Positions 1-5,616 of a stretch of DNA of 7,211 bases are shown here, one piece after another (position 1 is the stretch's first letter; each line of letters opens with the position of its first letter). Source of the stretch: Sulfurospirillum sp. UBA1314. GTDB taxonomy: Bacteria; Campylobacterota; Campylobacteria; Campylobacterales; Sulfurospirillaceae. The notes beneath the pieces are model-generated. The model ran no database searches. It had not been told where the DNA came from and worked only from the letters and a program-made list of their open reading frames with translations. The translations under genes and the position numbers were made by a program. The stretch spans positions 1,119 to 8,329 of the forward strand of contig DBTO01000061.1 in NCBI GenBank assembly GCA_002307095.1. Reading direction: 5' to 3'.

Positions 1-120
1 TCTTTAGTATTTATCTCCTTTTTTGTAGGAGAAACCATTCTTTTTTCTACTTTTATTGGGTTAGTTTTTATTATAATGGGCTTAGTGATTCAACAAAAAA
101 AGAGAGTGATGCGTCAATGA
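1..120 (+). CDS. DMT/EamA-family permease, C-terminal fragment (partial at 5' side)
   Basis: Reading frame 1 is open from the first base to a TGA at 118-120 and gives 39 residues. It starts with a hydrophobic stretch, then FVGETILFSTFIGLVFIIMG, then a basic tail (QQKKRVMRQ). A Gly-Glu pair followed by a last membrane helix and a short positive cytoplasmic tail is how the second EamA domain of drug/metabolite-transporter superfamily permeases usually ends. The fold is therefore a reasonable assignment, but the substrate cannot be told from this end. The stop overlaps the start of the next gene as ATGA, so the two are probably co-transcribed and translationally coupled. The rest of the gene lies outside the window. 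Another small membrane protein family with a similar C-terminal helix cannot be excluded. Confidence 0.6.
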   Translation, partial: SLVFISFFVGETILFSTFIGLVFIIMGLVIQQKKRVMRQ

Positions 121-509
121 AAAAATGGTTTCAAATCGCAATGATGGTTATGCTAAGTGCGTTTTCTTTAAAAGCCGAATTTTTAGAAATGGAGCGTCAA
201 AAAGCGCTAAGGGAAAACAAATTAATTCTTTTAACGATTGAAAAAGAGGGGTGTCCTTATTGTCTTAAAATGCAAAAAGAGATTTTTGATGTACCAAAAT
301 TCAATCAACTTATTGCTAAAAATTATTTACATATAAACATTAATCGAGAAGATTCTGCATTGCCACAAGCATTACATGTAAAGTATTTTCCTACCAATTT
401 AATTTTGTCACCACGCGATCTTAAAATCATTGATGAATTTGCAGGTTATATGGAACCTGCAAATTTTATAGAACTCTTAGAGGAAGTGTATATGCAAGAA
501 GTTAAGTAG
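117..509 (+). CDS. Exported thioredoxin-fold protein with CPYC motif
   Basis: This 130-residue protein starts with a signal peptide (MKK, a hydrophobic core to about residue 17, then LKA before EF), so cleavage after residue 20 and a periplasmic location are likely. The mature part, about 110 residues, is one thioredoxin-like domain. It has a CPYC redox pair at C46/C49 and a proline at P92 (YFPTN) in the place of the family's cis-proline next to the active site. The layout, KEGCPYC-x-KM followed by a charged helix, resembles the thioredoxin_2/thioredoxin_7 and SoxW-like group, which reduce or oxidise cysteines of exported proteins. The partner is unknown. The ATG overlaps the stop of the upstream permease gene, and AGAGAG about 10 bases upstream is a weak ribosome site, so coupling probably helps translation. 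The 3' end overlaps the facing minus-strand gene by 8 bases. Confidence 0.8.
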   Translation: MKKWFQIAMMVMLSAFSLKAEFLEMERQKALRENKLILLTIEKEGCPYCLKMQKEIFDVPKFNQLIAKNYLHININREDSALPQALHVKYFPTNLILSPRDLKIIDEFAGYMEPANFIELLEEVYMQEVK

Positions 510-1380
510 TTTTAGAATAGCGCACGACAAGAGTCGCAATCAACGTTGCAAACACTAAGCGCAATCCTACAATAAGCCATGGATTTGCCCCAAAAATGAC
601 AAATAACAAGGTATCCTCAATAATTGCATGGGCGATCATTAAATACGTTCCAATGAAAAGAATTTCTTTCTTTTTCAAAATACCTTTTTCATACTCTGAA
701 ATTAAAATACCAGCACCATAGGTAATTCCCAAAATTACCCCTACGGTAATCGAAAAACCACTGTTCACCTTTTGCGAATGTTTTTCAATGATGGTGAGTG
801 ATTTGATAAAGTCAAGAAAAAAGATAAGCAGTGTCACGAGTAAAATGACTTTGAGTGATAGCGAAAGGGATTCATACAGTGAATTTTGCACGAGATCAAA
901 GAGCGATTGATACACAGGATGTTCGGGTATTGCCGTCTCTTGGAGCGTTTTACTTGTAAACCAACTTTGGGGAAGTTTTGAAGTAATCCCACCGACGAGT
1001 AAACCCACACTTAATCGTAAAAGAATGGAGTAGATTCTAGAAAGTCCTAGACGTTTCATAATCTCTGTTTCAACAATAAGCGCATGTGCTACCCCTAAAA
1101 AAAGAGCTAAAACCGTCCACTCTTTAGCGTCAAGTCCCAGTGGTGCCGCAAAAGCAATGGCAGCGTAAAGATTGAGAAAGAGACCACTGACAATGGCAAG
1201 TGCAGCTTCTTGAGGGAGTCCCAGAAGTGCAACAACTGGTTTAAAGATGAAGGTAATGTGGGAGAGAAGATTGTAATAAAAGAGAACATCCGCCAAAATG
1301 TAAATAGGAACAATCAGTTTTAGGATCGTCCAAGAACTTTTTAACGATGTTCTAAGTGATTTTTGCACGCTAAATGACAT
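502..1380 (-). CDS. Nucleoside-recognition (Gate) domain membrane protein
   Basis: This 292-residue protein is very hydrophobic, with about seven to eight membrane segments. It appears to be built from two related halves. The first has AHALIVET at residues 98-105 and the second has AHAIIEDT at 250-257, both inside predicted helices. Each half also has a glycine-rich helix with a tyrosine (SGLFLNLYAA near 65-74 and GVILGITYGAG near 214-224). This is the look of the Gate/nucleoside-recognition family, found in nucleoside transporters, FeoB and the spore-maturation proteins SpmA/SpmB. Family membership does not show that nucleosides are the substrate. A charged loop around residues 132-165 links the halves. 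The start at 1380 is preceded by AAAGAG, a weak ribosome site. The gene stands alone, tail-to-tail with the thioredoxin gene and head-to-head with the tRNA gene. Confidence 0.75.
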   Translation of the reverse strand: MSFSVQKSLRTSLKSSWTILKLIVPIYILADVLFYYNLLSHITFIFKPVVALLGLPQEAALAIVSGLFLNLYAAIAFAAPLGLDAKEWTVLALFLGVAHALIVETEIMKRLGLSRIYSILLRLSVGLLVGGITSKLPQSWFTSKTLQETAIPEHPVYQSLFDLVQNSLYESLSLSLKVILLVTLLIFFLDFIKSLTIIEKHSQKVNSGFSITVGVILGITYGAGILISEYEKGILKKKEILFIGTYLMIAHAIIEDTLLFVIFGANPWLIVGLRLVFATLIATLVVRYSKTT

Positions 1381-1404
1381 TTTGGCTCTTTTTTTAATAC
1401 TTAA

Positions 1405-1410
1405 TTTATA
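1405..1410 (-). promoter_or_regulatory. Possible -10 box of the Gate-protein gene
   Basis: On the minus strand this reads TATAAA in an A/T-rich run. It would start transcription near 1398, leaving a leader of under 20 bases before the ATG at 1380. No convincing -35 box is visible, which is common for vegetative promoters in Campylobacterota. The site lies inside the spacer of the tRNA promoter that faces the other way. Confidence 0.4.
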
Positions 1411-1420
1411 TTAGCTAAGC

Positions 1421-1426
1421 TATAAT
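1421..1426 (+). promoter_or_regulatory. -10 box of the tRNA-Arg promoter
   Basis: This is a perfect TATAAT whose predicted start, near 1433, lies about 15 bases before the first base of the mature tRNA. Seventeen bases upstream the sequence is TACTTA (1398-1403), only a weak match to a -35 box. The position relative to the tRNA and the exact hexamer make it the best sigma-70 promoter candidate in the window. Confidence 0.65.
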
Positions 1427-1448
1427 ACCGACCTCAAAAGAGAAATGT

Positions 1449-1525
1449 GCGCTCGTAGCTCAGCTGGATAGAGCATCGGTTTGCGGTACCGGAGGTCAGG
1501 GATTCGAATTCCTTCGGGCGCACCA
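1449..1525 (+). tRNA. tRNA-Arg, anticodon GCG
   Basis: A full cloverleaf of 77 bases with encoded CCA can be folded by eye. The acceptor stem GCGCTCG (1449-1455) pairs with CGGGCGC (1515-1521), with one G-T pair. The D stem is GCTC/GAGC. The anticodon stem TCGGT/ACCGG encloses the loop TTGCGGT (1481-1487), which puts the anticodon GCG at 1483-1485, after the expected T33. The T arm AGGGA-TTCGAAT-TCCTT (1498-1514) follows a five-base variable loop. The discriminator is A1522 and CCA is 1523-1525. The D loop AGCTGGATA carries the A20 typical of arginine tRNAs. It would read CGC and CGU codons. The structure is sound and nothing suggests a pseudogene or an attachment site. Confidence 0.95.
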
Positions 1526-1589
1526 CTTCGTTTAAAGTAAACTTCCAAATAACAAATTATAGTTCCCATCCTCGATATACTGACAAGAT

Positions 1590-2048
1590 TTAAAATGTTT
1601 CTTCAAACACCCTGTATTTTGTTTTTTGCAATCCTAACTCTTCGTAGGCTTTTTGTGTTGCTTTATCGTCTTTATGCACGTAAAGCCTGATACCACATAC
1701 ATCGTAATGCTCTTTTGCCAACGCTTTTGCTTTATCTAAAAGGGTGTCATGGATCTCTTTTTCATGTTCATGATCGGTGACAAAAATACTTTGAATGCAG
1801 TAATATGCACCATTACTCCAATCGCTCCACTCTCTCGTGATCATCGCCAAACCAACGATAACATTTTCAACCGTTGCAATCAGGTAAAAACCATTGTGAA
1901 ATTTTGTAAAGACTTGGTGAACACCTTCACTGGTGAGGGCGAGAGGAACATTTTTATTGACGGTCTCTTTGGCAAAGAGGACATTAAAGGTTGCGATCTC
2001 TTTGGCATCATCTCTGGTGGCGATACGAACGATAAGATTTTCTAGCAT
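1590..2048 (-). CDS. GNAT-family N-acetyltransferase, degenerate motif A
   Basis: The start is placed at 2048, giving 152 residues, because AAGGAG lies five bases upstream of this ATG and the protein then begins with LIVRIATRDDAKEI, the usual first strand and helix of a GNAT domain. The longer open frame up to 2192 only shadows murG. Further on come the central strands (FYLIATVENVIVGLAMI, 54-70), the motif A strand (IQSIFV, 85-90) with its helix, and a motif B-like C-terminal part, VHKDDKATQKAYEELGL (124-140), in the style of amino-acid or small-molecule acetyltransferases. The acetyl-CoA phosphate loop, normally R/Q-x-x-G-x-G/A, reads HEKEIH here and lacks the glycines, so activity is uncertain. 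The substrate is unknown. The start overlaps the murG stop by seven bases (ATGCTAG), so translation is probably coupled and it forms the tail of the ftsW-murG operon. Confidence 0.8.
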   Translation of the reverse strand: MLENLIVRIATRDDAKEIATFNVLFAKETVNKNVPLALTSEGVHQVFTKFHNGFYLIATVENVIVGLAMITREWSDWSNGAYYCIQSIFVTDHEHEKEIHDTLLDKAKALAKEHYDVCGIRLYVHKDDKATQKAYEELGLQKTKYRVFEETF

Positions 2049-3082
2049 GGTTTCTCCTTTGTTTTGGGGTGTAACATGATGATATCGACAATTTCTTTGG
2101 CTCCACCTGTTTGGATCATTTGCATTAAGCGCTGTGAAACGCTGAGCAGATCCACCTGTTGTATCTGCGCTAAGAGTGCTTTGGGCTCCCATTCACTGCT
2201 TTGGGAAAGAATGAGTGCCAACTGTTGGTCTGCAAGGGCTTTTGCATTAAAATATTGATGATTCGCTGCTGCGTGAGGCAAGGGAATAAACAGAGCAGGT
2301 ACACCAGCCGCGCAAAGCTCCCAAAGGGTACTAGCACCTGATCGGCTAATCGCAAAATCAGCACAGGCTAGTTTGGCAGGAATCTCCTTGGAAAAATCAA
2401 ATACATCTGCTGGAATGCCTGCTTGAACGTAAAAGGTTTTGAGTGCTTCAAACTCTTTTTTACCGGTTTGATGAATAATTGAAATGCCCTCTTGGTGCAA
2501 TAACGGTGCCATTTTTTGTGCAAGTGCATTGATAAAGGAAGCACCTTGGCTTCCGCCCAAAAAGATAATCGTTTTAAGCGTTGTACGTTCCCTTTGAAGC
2601 GTAAAGAAGGTTTCACTCACTGGATAACTCGTATGAATCGCTTCTGTATCGTACGAGCTAAAAAAAGCTTTGCAAAACGGACGTAGGAGTGAATTGAGTT
2701 TACCTTGAATTGCATTTTGTTCGTGAATATACAGAGGAATACGTGAAAAAAGCGCACCAAATGATGCCGGGGCGGCTGAATAACCTCCCACAGAAAAGAG
2801 AGCGTCAATCTGATGTTTTTTAAAAAAAGCTTTACATGTAAAGGCTGAGCGGAGGATAGAGAAAAGAACAAGGAGCTTACGAACCCCTTTTTTATTGACC
2901 ACCCCTTGACTTTGCAAAAAGTAAGTCTGTTCAAAGCCTTCATCGTGTTCAAACCATGCTTGATCTTGCCCTGCTGTAGAGCCGATGTAAATAGGCTTCA
3001 TGCCACGTCGGTTGAGCTCTTCTTTAATGGCACGCGCGATCACAAGATGCCCTCCCGTCCCGCCTCCTGTAATGGCGATCAT
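2042..3082 (-). CDS. murG: UDP-GlcNAc:lipid I N-acetylglucosamine transferase MurG
   Basis: MurG adds N-acetylglucosamine from UDP-GlcNAc to lipid I on the inner face of the cytoplasmic membrane, making lipid II. The 346 residues match the family length and its two-domain GT-B (GT28) fold. The N-terminal glycine loop TGGGTGGH is at residues 5-12, HEQN at 120-123, GGSQGA at 176-181 opens the C-terminal domain, SRSGASTLWE is at 246-255 with the donor-binding glutamate, and PHAAANHQYFNA is at 269-280. After GGTGGH most family members read FPALA, whereas this one reads LVIARA, so the acceptor-side loop differs a little. The ATG overlaps the ftsW stop as ATGA, with AAAGG upstream, so the two are coupled. 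Having murG beside ftsW puts synthesis of lipid II next to the enzyme that consumes it. Confidence 0.97.
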   Translation of the reverse strand: MIAITGGGTGGHLVIARAIKEELNRRGMKPIYIGSTAGQDQAWFEHDEGFEQTYFLQSQGVVNKKGVRKLLVLFSILRSAFTCKAFFKKHQIDALFSVGGYSAAPASFGALFSRIPLYIHEQNAIQGKLNSLLRPFCKAFFSSYDTEAIHTSYPVSETFFTLQRERTTLKTIIFLGGSQGASFINALAQKMAPLLHQEGISIIHQTGKKEFEALKTFYVQAGIPADVFDFSKEIPAKLACADFAISRSGASTLWELCAAGVPALFIPLPHAAANHQYFNAKALADQQLALILSQSSEWEPKALLAQIQQVDLLSVSQRLMQMIQTGGAKEIVDIIMLHPKTKEKPC

Positions 3083-4239
3083 AATTTTGCCTTTTTGCTG
3101 ATCATCAGTACCATGCCAATGCCAACGGCGAGTGCTAAAATAGAACTACCTCCGTAGCTGATAAACGGTACGGCAATACCTTTGATCGGAGTAATAGAGG
3201 TAATACCATACGCATTCATCAAAAATGAGAAAACAATTAAAAGACCAATGCCAAGTGAAAAGAGGTAATAGACCTTATTGGAACTGCGACTAGCGATTTT
3301 AAAGATACGGTAAATGATGGTCATCATTACCAGCGTGAGACACGTAATGCCTAAAGCGCCGATCTCTTCTGCGATGCCGGCTAAGGCAAAGTCAGTATGG
3401 ACTTCACTCAAATAGCCTAATTTAAACATACCGTTTCCGATGCCTTCGCCAAAGAGCCCACCGTGTTTGATGGCATTAAGCGAGTGTGAAATTTGATAAG
3501 GTTCTGGCGCATCGTCAACCCGAAGAACGGCAGCAATTTTGTCAGGAAAAAGTGAAAGAACCATATTTTGAATCGTTGCCCACCATGTTTTAATACGCAA
3601 AATACGGTGGCTTGAGCTAAAAATTGCCACTAAAAAGACAAAAATTGAGCCTAAAATTGCGAGCATGAAAAGCTGAAGACTCGTTCCTGCAAAAAATGCC
3701 ATGACCGCAAGGGTTAAGGCCAAAACAACGACTTGTCCAAGGTCGTTTTGCATAACGGCAATGAGGTAAATAACCAAGACAAACACCGCCAAATAAGGCA
3801 AGATCAGTTTGAGTTCTTCTTTGAGTGTTTTTTTATTATTGTTGAGTTTTCGCGCAAAACTCCATGCTAAAAAATAGACAAAACCAATTTTGAAAAACTC
3901 AACGGGTGCGAGTGAAAATCCAGGAAGTCTGATCCACCTTTTGGCGCCACCTGCGGAGGTGACAAGAGATTCTGGGAGGTAGTGCATCACACCCATTAAA
4001 AGAAGGCAACTGAAAAAAATAGTAAAGCCGATATGGATGAGGAACTTGTCGGGATCTACTTGCGAGAGTGCCCACATAATGGTTATACTGATCATGCCAA
4101 CAGCGAATTGTCGGATAAAAAAATGGTACTCGGAATAGTCAAAAAAAAGTGTTGTAAACACAGGCAGAGACAATGAAAAGATAATGCCTACAAAGATGAC
4201 AAAGCTGCAAAGTGAAAAAAGTATTTTATCTGTTTCCAT
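3079..4239 (-). CDS. ftsW: SEDS-family peptidoglycan polymerase FtsW
   Basis: FtsW is the septal peptidoglycan glycosyltransferase that polymerises lipid II and works in a complex with the class B PBP FtsI. The 386 residues are mostly hydrophobic, consistent with about ten membrane helices. Family signatures are GGAKRWIRLPGFSLAPVEFFK at about 97-117 (in most relatives the end reads QPSE, here APVE), the periplasmic YLSEVHTDF at 276-284 with the acidic residue required in SEDS enzymes (D283), and PFISYGGSS at 358-366 near the C terminus. RodA is the alternative paralogue. I prefer FtsW because of the neighbouring murG and ftsI. The start at 4239 has only a weak ribosome site (AAGAAA). It is the first gene of the ftsW-murG-GNAT operon and diverges from flgB. 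Confidence 0.92.
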   Translation of the reverse strand: METDKILFSLCSFVIFVGIIFSLSLPVFTTLFFDYSEYHFFIRQFAVGMISITIMWALSQVDPDKFLIHIGFTIFFSCLLLMGVMHYLPESLVTSAGGAKRWIRLPGFSLAPVEFFKIGFVYFLAWSFARKLNNNKKTLKEELKLILPYLAVFVLVIYLIAVMQNDLGQVVVLALTLAVMAFFAGTSLQLFMLAILGSIFVFLVAIFSSSHRILRIKTWWATIQNMVLSLFPDKIAAVLRVDDAPEPYQISHSLNAIKHGGLFGEGIGNGMFKLGYLSEVHTDFALAGIAEEIGALGITCLTLVMMTIIYRIFKIASRSSNKVYYLFSLGIGLLIVFSFLMNAYGITSITPIKGIAVPFISYGGSSILALAVGIGMVLMISKKAKL

Positions 4240-4272
4240 GGTTTCTTAGTGTATGATTTTGGGATTTTTGTG

Positions 4273-4278
4273 ATTGTA
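4273..4278 (-). promoter_or_regulatory. Possible -10 box for ftsW
   Basis: On the minus strand this reads TACAAT, preceded by TG with no gap in an A/T-rich stretch. It would start transcription about 25-30 bases before the ftsW ATG at 4239. There is no good -35 box, so the call rests on position and on one mismatch to TATAAT. Confidence 0.35.
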
Positions 4279-4305
4279 CATTAAAATAGATTAAACCTAA
4301 TTATG

Positions 4306-4330
4306 AAGCAAATTGGAATAAAATTTGCTT
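4306..4330. repeat. Perfect 9-bp inverted repeat around the flgB promoter
   Basis: AAGCAAATT at 4306-4314 is the exact reverse complement of AATTTGCTT at 4322-4330, with a seven-base spacer GGAATAA. The right arm contains the -12 element of the sigma-54 promoter, and the -24 GG begins directly after the left arm. It is A/T-rich with no T-run after it, so a terminator is unlikely. An operator for a dimeric regulator is possible, and so is chance. Confidence 0.75.
4313..4330 (+). promoter_or_regulatory. Sigma-54 (RpoN) promoter of flgB-flgC-fliE
   Basis: TTGGAATAAAATTTGCTT has the invariant GG (4315-4316) and GC (4327-4328) exactly ten bases apart and fits the TTGGAA-N6-TTGCT pattern of flagellar sigma-54 promoters in Campylobacterota. 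Transcription would begin near 4340, giving a leader of about 22 bases that carries the AAGGAAGG ribosome site at 4348-4355. In this group, rod and hook genes are known sigma-54 targets activated by FlgR (FlgS/FlgR). The activator's own binding site is not recognisable here. Confidence 0.88.
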
Positions 4331-4361
4331 ACATCAAGTATCTCGTTAAGGAAGGCAAAAA

Positions 4362-4796
4362 ATGGGCTTTGTGACCTCTAAATCAAATACACTTTTAGAA
4401 GCAGGGCTGAGCTCAAGAGCTTTGAGACAAGATTTGGTTTCTAGCAATATTTCAAACATTGACACACCTTATTATAAGGCACGCGATGTTGATTTTGAAA
4501 CTGCCTTAATTGAGAAGAAAAAAGAGATTTACGGCGAAAATAGCGCTTCAAATAAGCTTGAAATGGCACAAACCGATAAAGCCCATCTTAATGGAGCAAG
4601 TGGTTTTGACAGTTCCAAATCAACGATTTATTTAAGAGATGGACAAAGTGCTCGAAATGATGGCAATACGGTCGATTTAGATGTAGAGACATCGGAACTG
4701 GGTAAAAATGCAATCATGTTTAACGCACTTGCATCTGGTTTGCAAAAAAATAGTCTTATCTTTAAAAGCGTTATCGAATATTCGTCTAAATTGTAA
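4362..4796 (+). CDS. flgB: Flagellar proximal rod protein FlgB
   Basis: FlgB is one of the proximal rod subunits that link the MS-ring/export gate with the distal rod in the periplasm. It is secreted by the flagellar type III system without a cleaved signal. The 144 residues fit the family. The conserved N-terminal rod motif is SSNISNIDTPYYKARDVDF at 27-45, and the C-terminal helix (about 108-144, ending in IFKSVIEYSSKL) is the partner helix used in coiled-coil packing. The middle is variable and polar. The start is fixed by AAGGAAGG six bases upstream and by the sigma-54 promoter just before it. It is the first gene of the flgB-flgC-fliE operon, ten bases before flgC. Confidence 0.96.
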   Translation: MGFVTSKSNTLLEAGLSSRALRQDLVSSNISNIDTPYYKARDVDFETALIEKKKEIYGENSASNKLEMAQTDKAHLNGASGFDSSKSTIYLRDGQSARNDGNTVDLDVETSELGKNAIMFNALASGLQKNSLIFKSVIEYSSKL

Positions 4797-4806
4797 GGAC
4801 TAAAAA

Positions 4807-5301
4807 ATGGCATATTTAAGTAGCTTTGATATCAGCAGTTACGGACTCTCCGCACAACGTTTTCGTATGGACGTGATTAGCTCCAATATTGCCAATGCAA
4901 ACACCACCCGAACCAGTGAAGGTGGACCTTATCAGCGTAAAGATGTTGTGTTTAAAGCGATTGATTTTAAAAAAACATTGAACGCAAAACTTGCCAGTGA
5001 CAACAACATGTTAGAGACTGAAAACCCCTTGGATGAGCCATTGTTGCAAGACGATGCCAATCCCGCTATAATGAGTGTTAAAGTGGATAAAGTGGTACGC
5101 GACGAGAGTGAATTTAGGTACAAATATGAGCCTTCACACCCTGATGCCAATGAAGAGGGTTATGTCGCTTATCCAAACATCAATCCTGTCATTGAGATGT
5201 CTAATCTTGTTGAGGCAACTCGTGCATACCAAGCGAACGTTTCCGCATTTCAAAGCGCAAAATCCATTGCGCAAAGCGCAATTGATATTTTAAAAGGATA
5301 A
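4807..5301 (+). CDS. flgC: Flagellar proximal rod protein FlgC
   Basis: FlgC is a second proximal rod subunit, assembled in the periplasm next to FlgB and FlgF. The 164 residues are slightly longer than the roughly 135 of enteric FlgC, as is usual for this phylum, because of a longer middle part. The N-terminal helix is followed by SSNIANANTTRTSEGGPYQ (25-43), the FlgC form of the rod motif. The C-terminal 39 residues start NPVIEMSNLVEATRAYQANV, the classical motif shared by rod and hook proteins. The ribosome site AAGGA lies just upstream of the start, between the flgB stop and the flgC ATG. Co-transcription with flgB and fliE is clear from spacings of ten and five bases. Confidence 0.96.
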   Translation: MAYLSSFDISSYGLSAQRFRMDVISSNIANANTTRTSEGGPYQRKDVVFKAIDFKKTLNAKLASDNNMLETENPLDEPLLQDDANPAIMSVKVDKVVRDESEFRYKYEPSHPDANEEGYVAYPNINPVIEMSNLVEATRAYQANVSAFQSAKSIAQSAIDILKG

Positions 5302-5306
5302 GGTAA

Positions 5307-5603
5307 ATGGCCAGTACAATTGATACACTTTCATCATTAGCCAATCAATCCACCTCCACCGTTGCCAAAACCGATGCAAGCAGTGGGGATTTTTCAAAAA
5401 TTTTACAAGATTCTATTGAAGAGATTAATGATAGTCAAGTCAAAGGTGATAAAGCGATGGCAGACCTTGCCACCGGCGAAGTCAAAGATTTGCACCAAGC
5501 AGCCATTGCGATTAATAAAGCAGAAATGAGCATGAAAATGATGTTAGAGATTCGTAACAAAGCACTCAGTGCTTACAGAGAGATCTCAAAGACCCAAATT
5601 TAA
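5307..5603 (+). CDS. fliE: Flagellar hook-basal body complex protein FliE
   Basis: FliE is the small adaptor that joins the MS-ring and export gate to the rod and is the first rod-type protein exported. The 98 residues match the family. The N-terminal third is serine/threonine-rich and variable. The conserved C-terminal region runs from GEVKDLHQAAIAINKAEMSM (57-76) through MMLEIRNKALSAYREISKTQ, the family signature. The start follows AAGGATAAGG, which overlaps the flgC stop region. A class B PBP gene begins 13 bases after the stop with no terminator between, so fliE may share a transcript with it. Confidence 0.96.
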   Translation: MASTIDTLSSLANQSTSTVAKTDASSGDFSKILQDSIEEINDSQVKGDKAMADLATGEVKDLHQAAIAINKAEMSMKMMLEIRNKALSAYREISKTQI

Positions 5604-5616
5604 TTTTTGCCTGCAT

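Noticed and set aside
1530..1542. GTTTA-AAG-TAAAC hairpin just after the tRNA
   Set aside because: It has only five mostly A/T pairs with a three-base loop and no T-run, too weak to call a terminator.
1449..1589. tRNA gene as an integration site for a mobile element
   Set aside because: No integrase, direct repeat of the tRNA 3' end or change in base composition is seen; flanking genes are ordinary chromosomal ones.
1749..2045. 98-codon open frame on the plus strand opposite the GNAT gene
   Set aside because: It is antisense to a recognisable gene, has no ribosome site, and the translation matches no family I know.
2049..2192. N-terminal extension of the GNAT reading frame by 48 residues
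   Set aside because: The extension lies wholly inside murG in another frame, has no GNAT-like content, and the internal ATG at 2048 has an ideal AAGGAG site.
2368..2952. Two minus-strand open frames (82 and 111 codons) within murG
   Set aside because: They are out-of-frame shadows of murG, whose own frame carries all family motifs.
4306..4330. The inverted repeat as a terminator for upstream transcription
   Set aside because: The stem is A/T-rich, no T-tract follows, and no gene on either strand ends just before it. The promoter explanation fits better.
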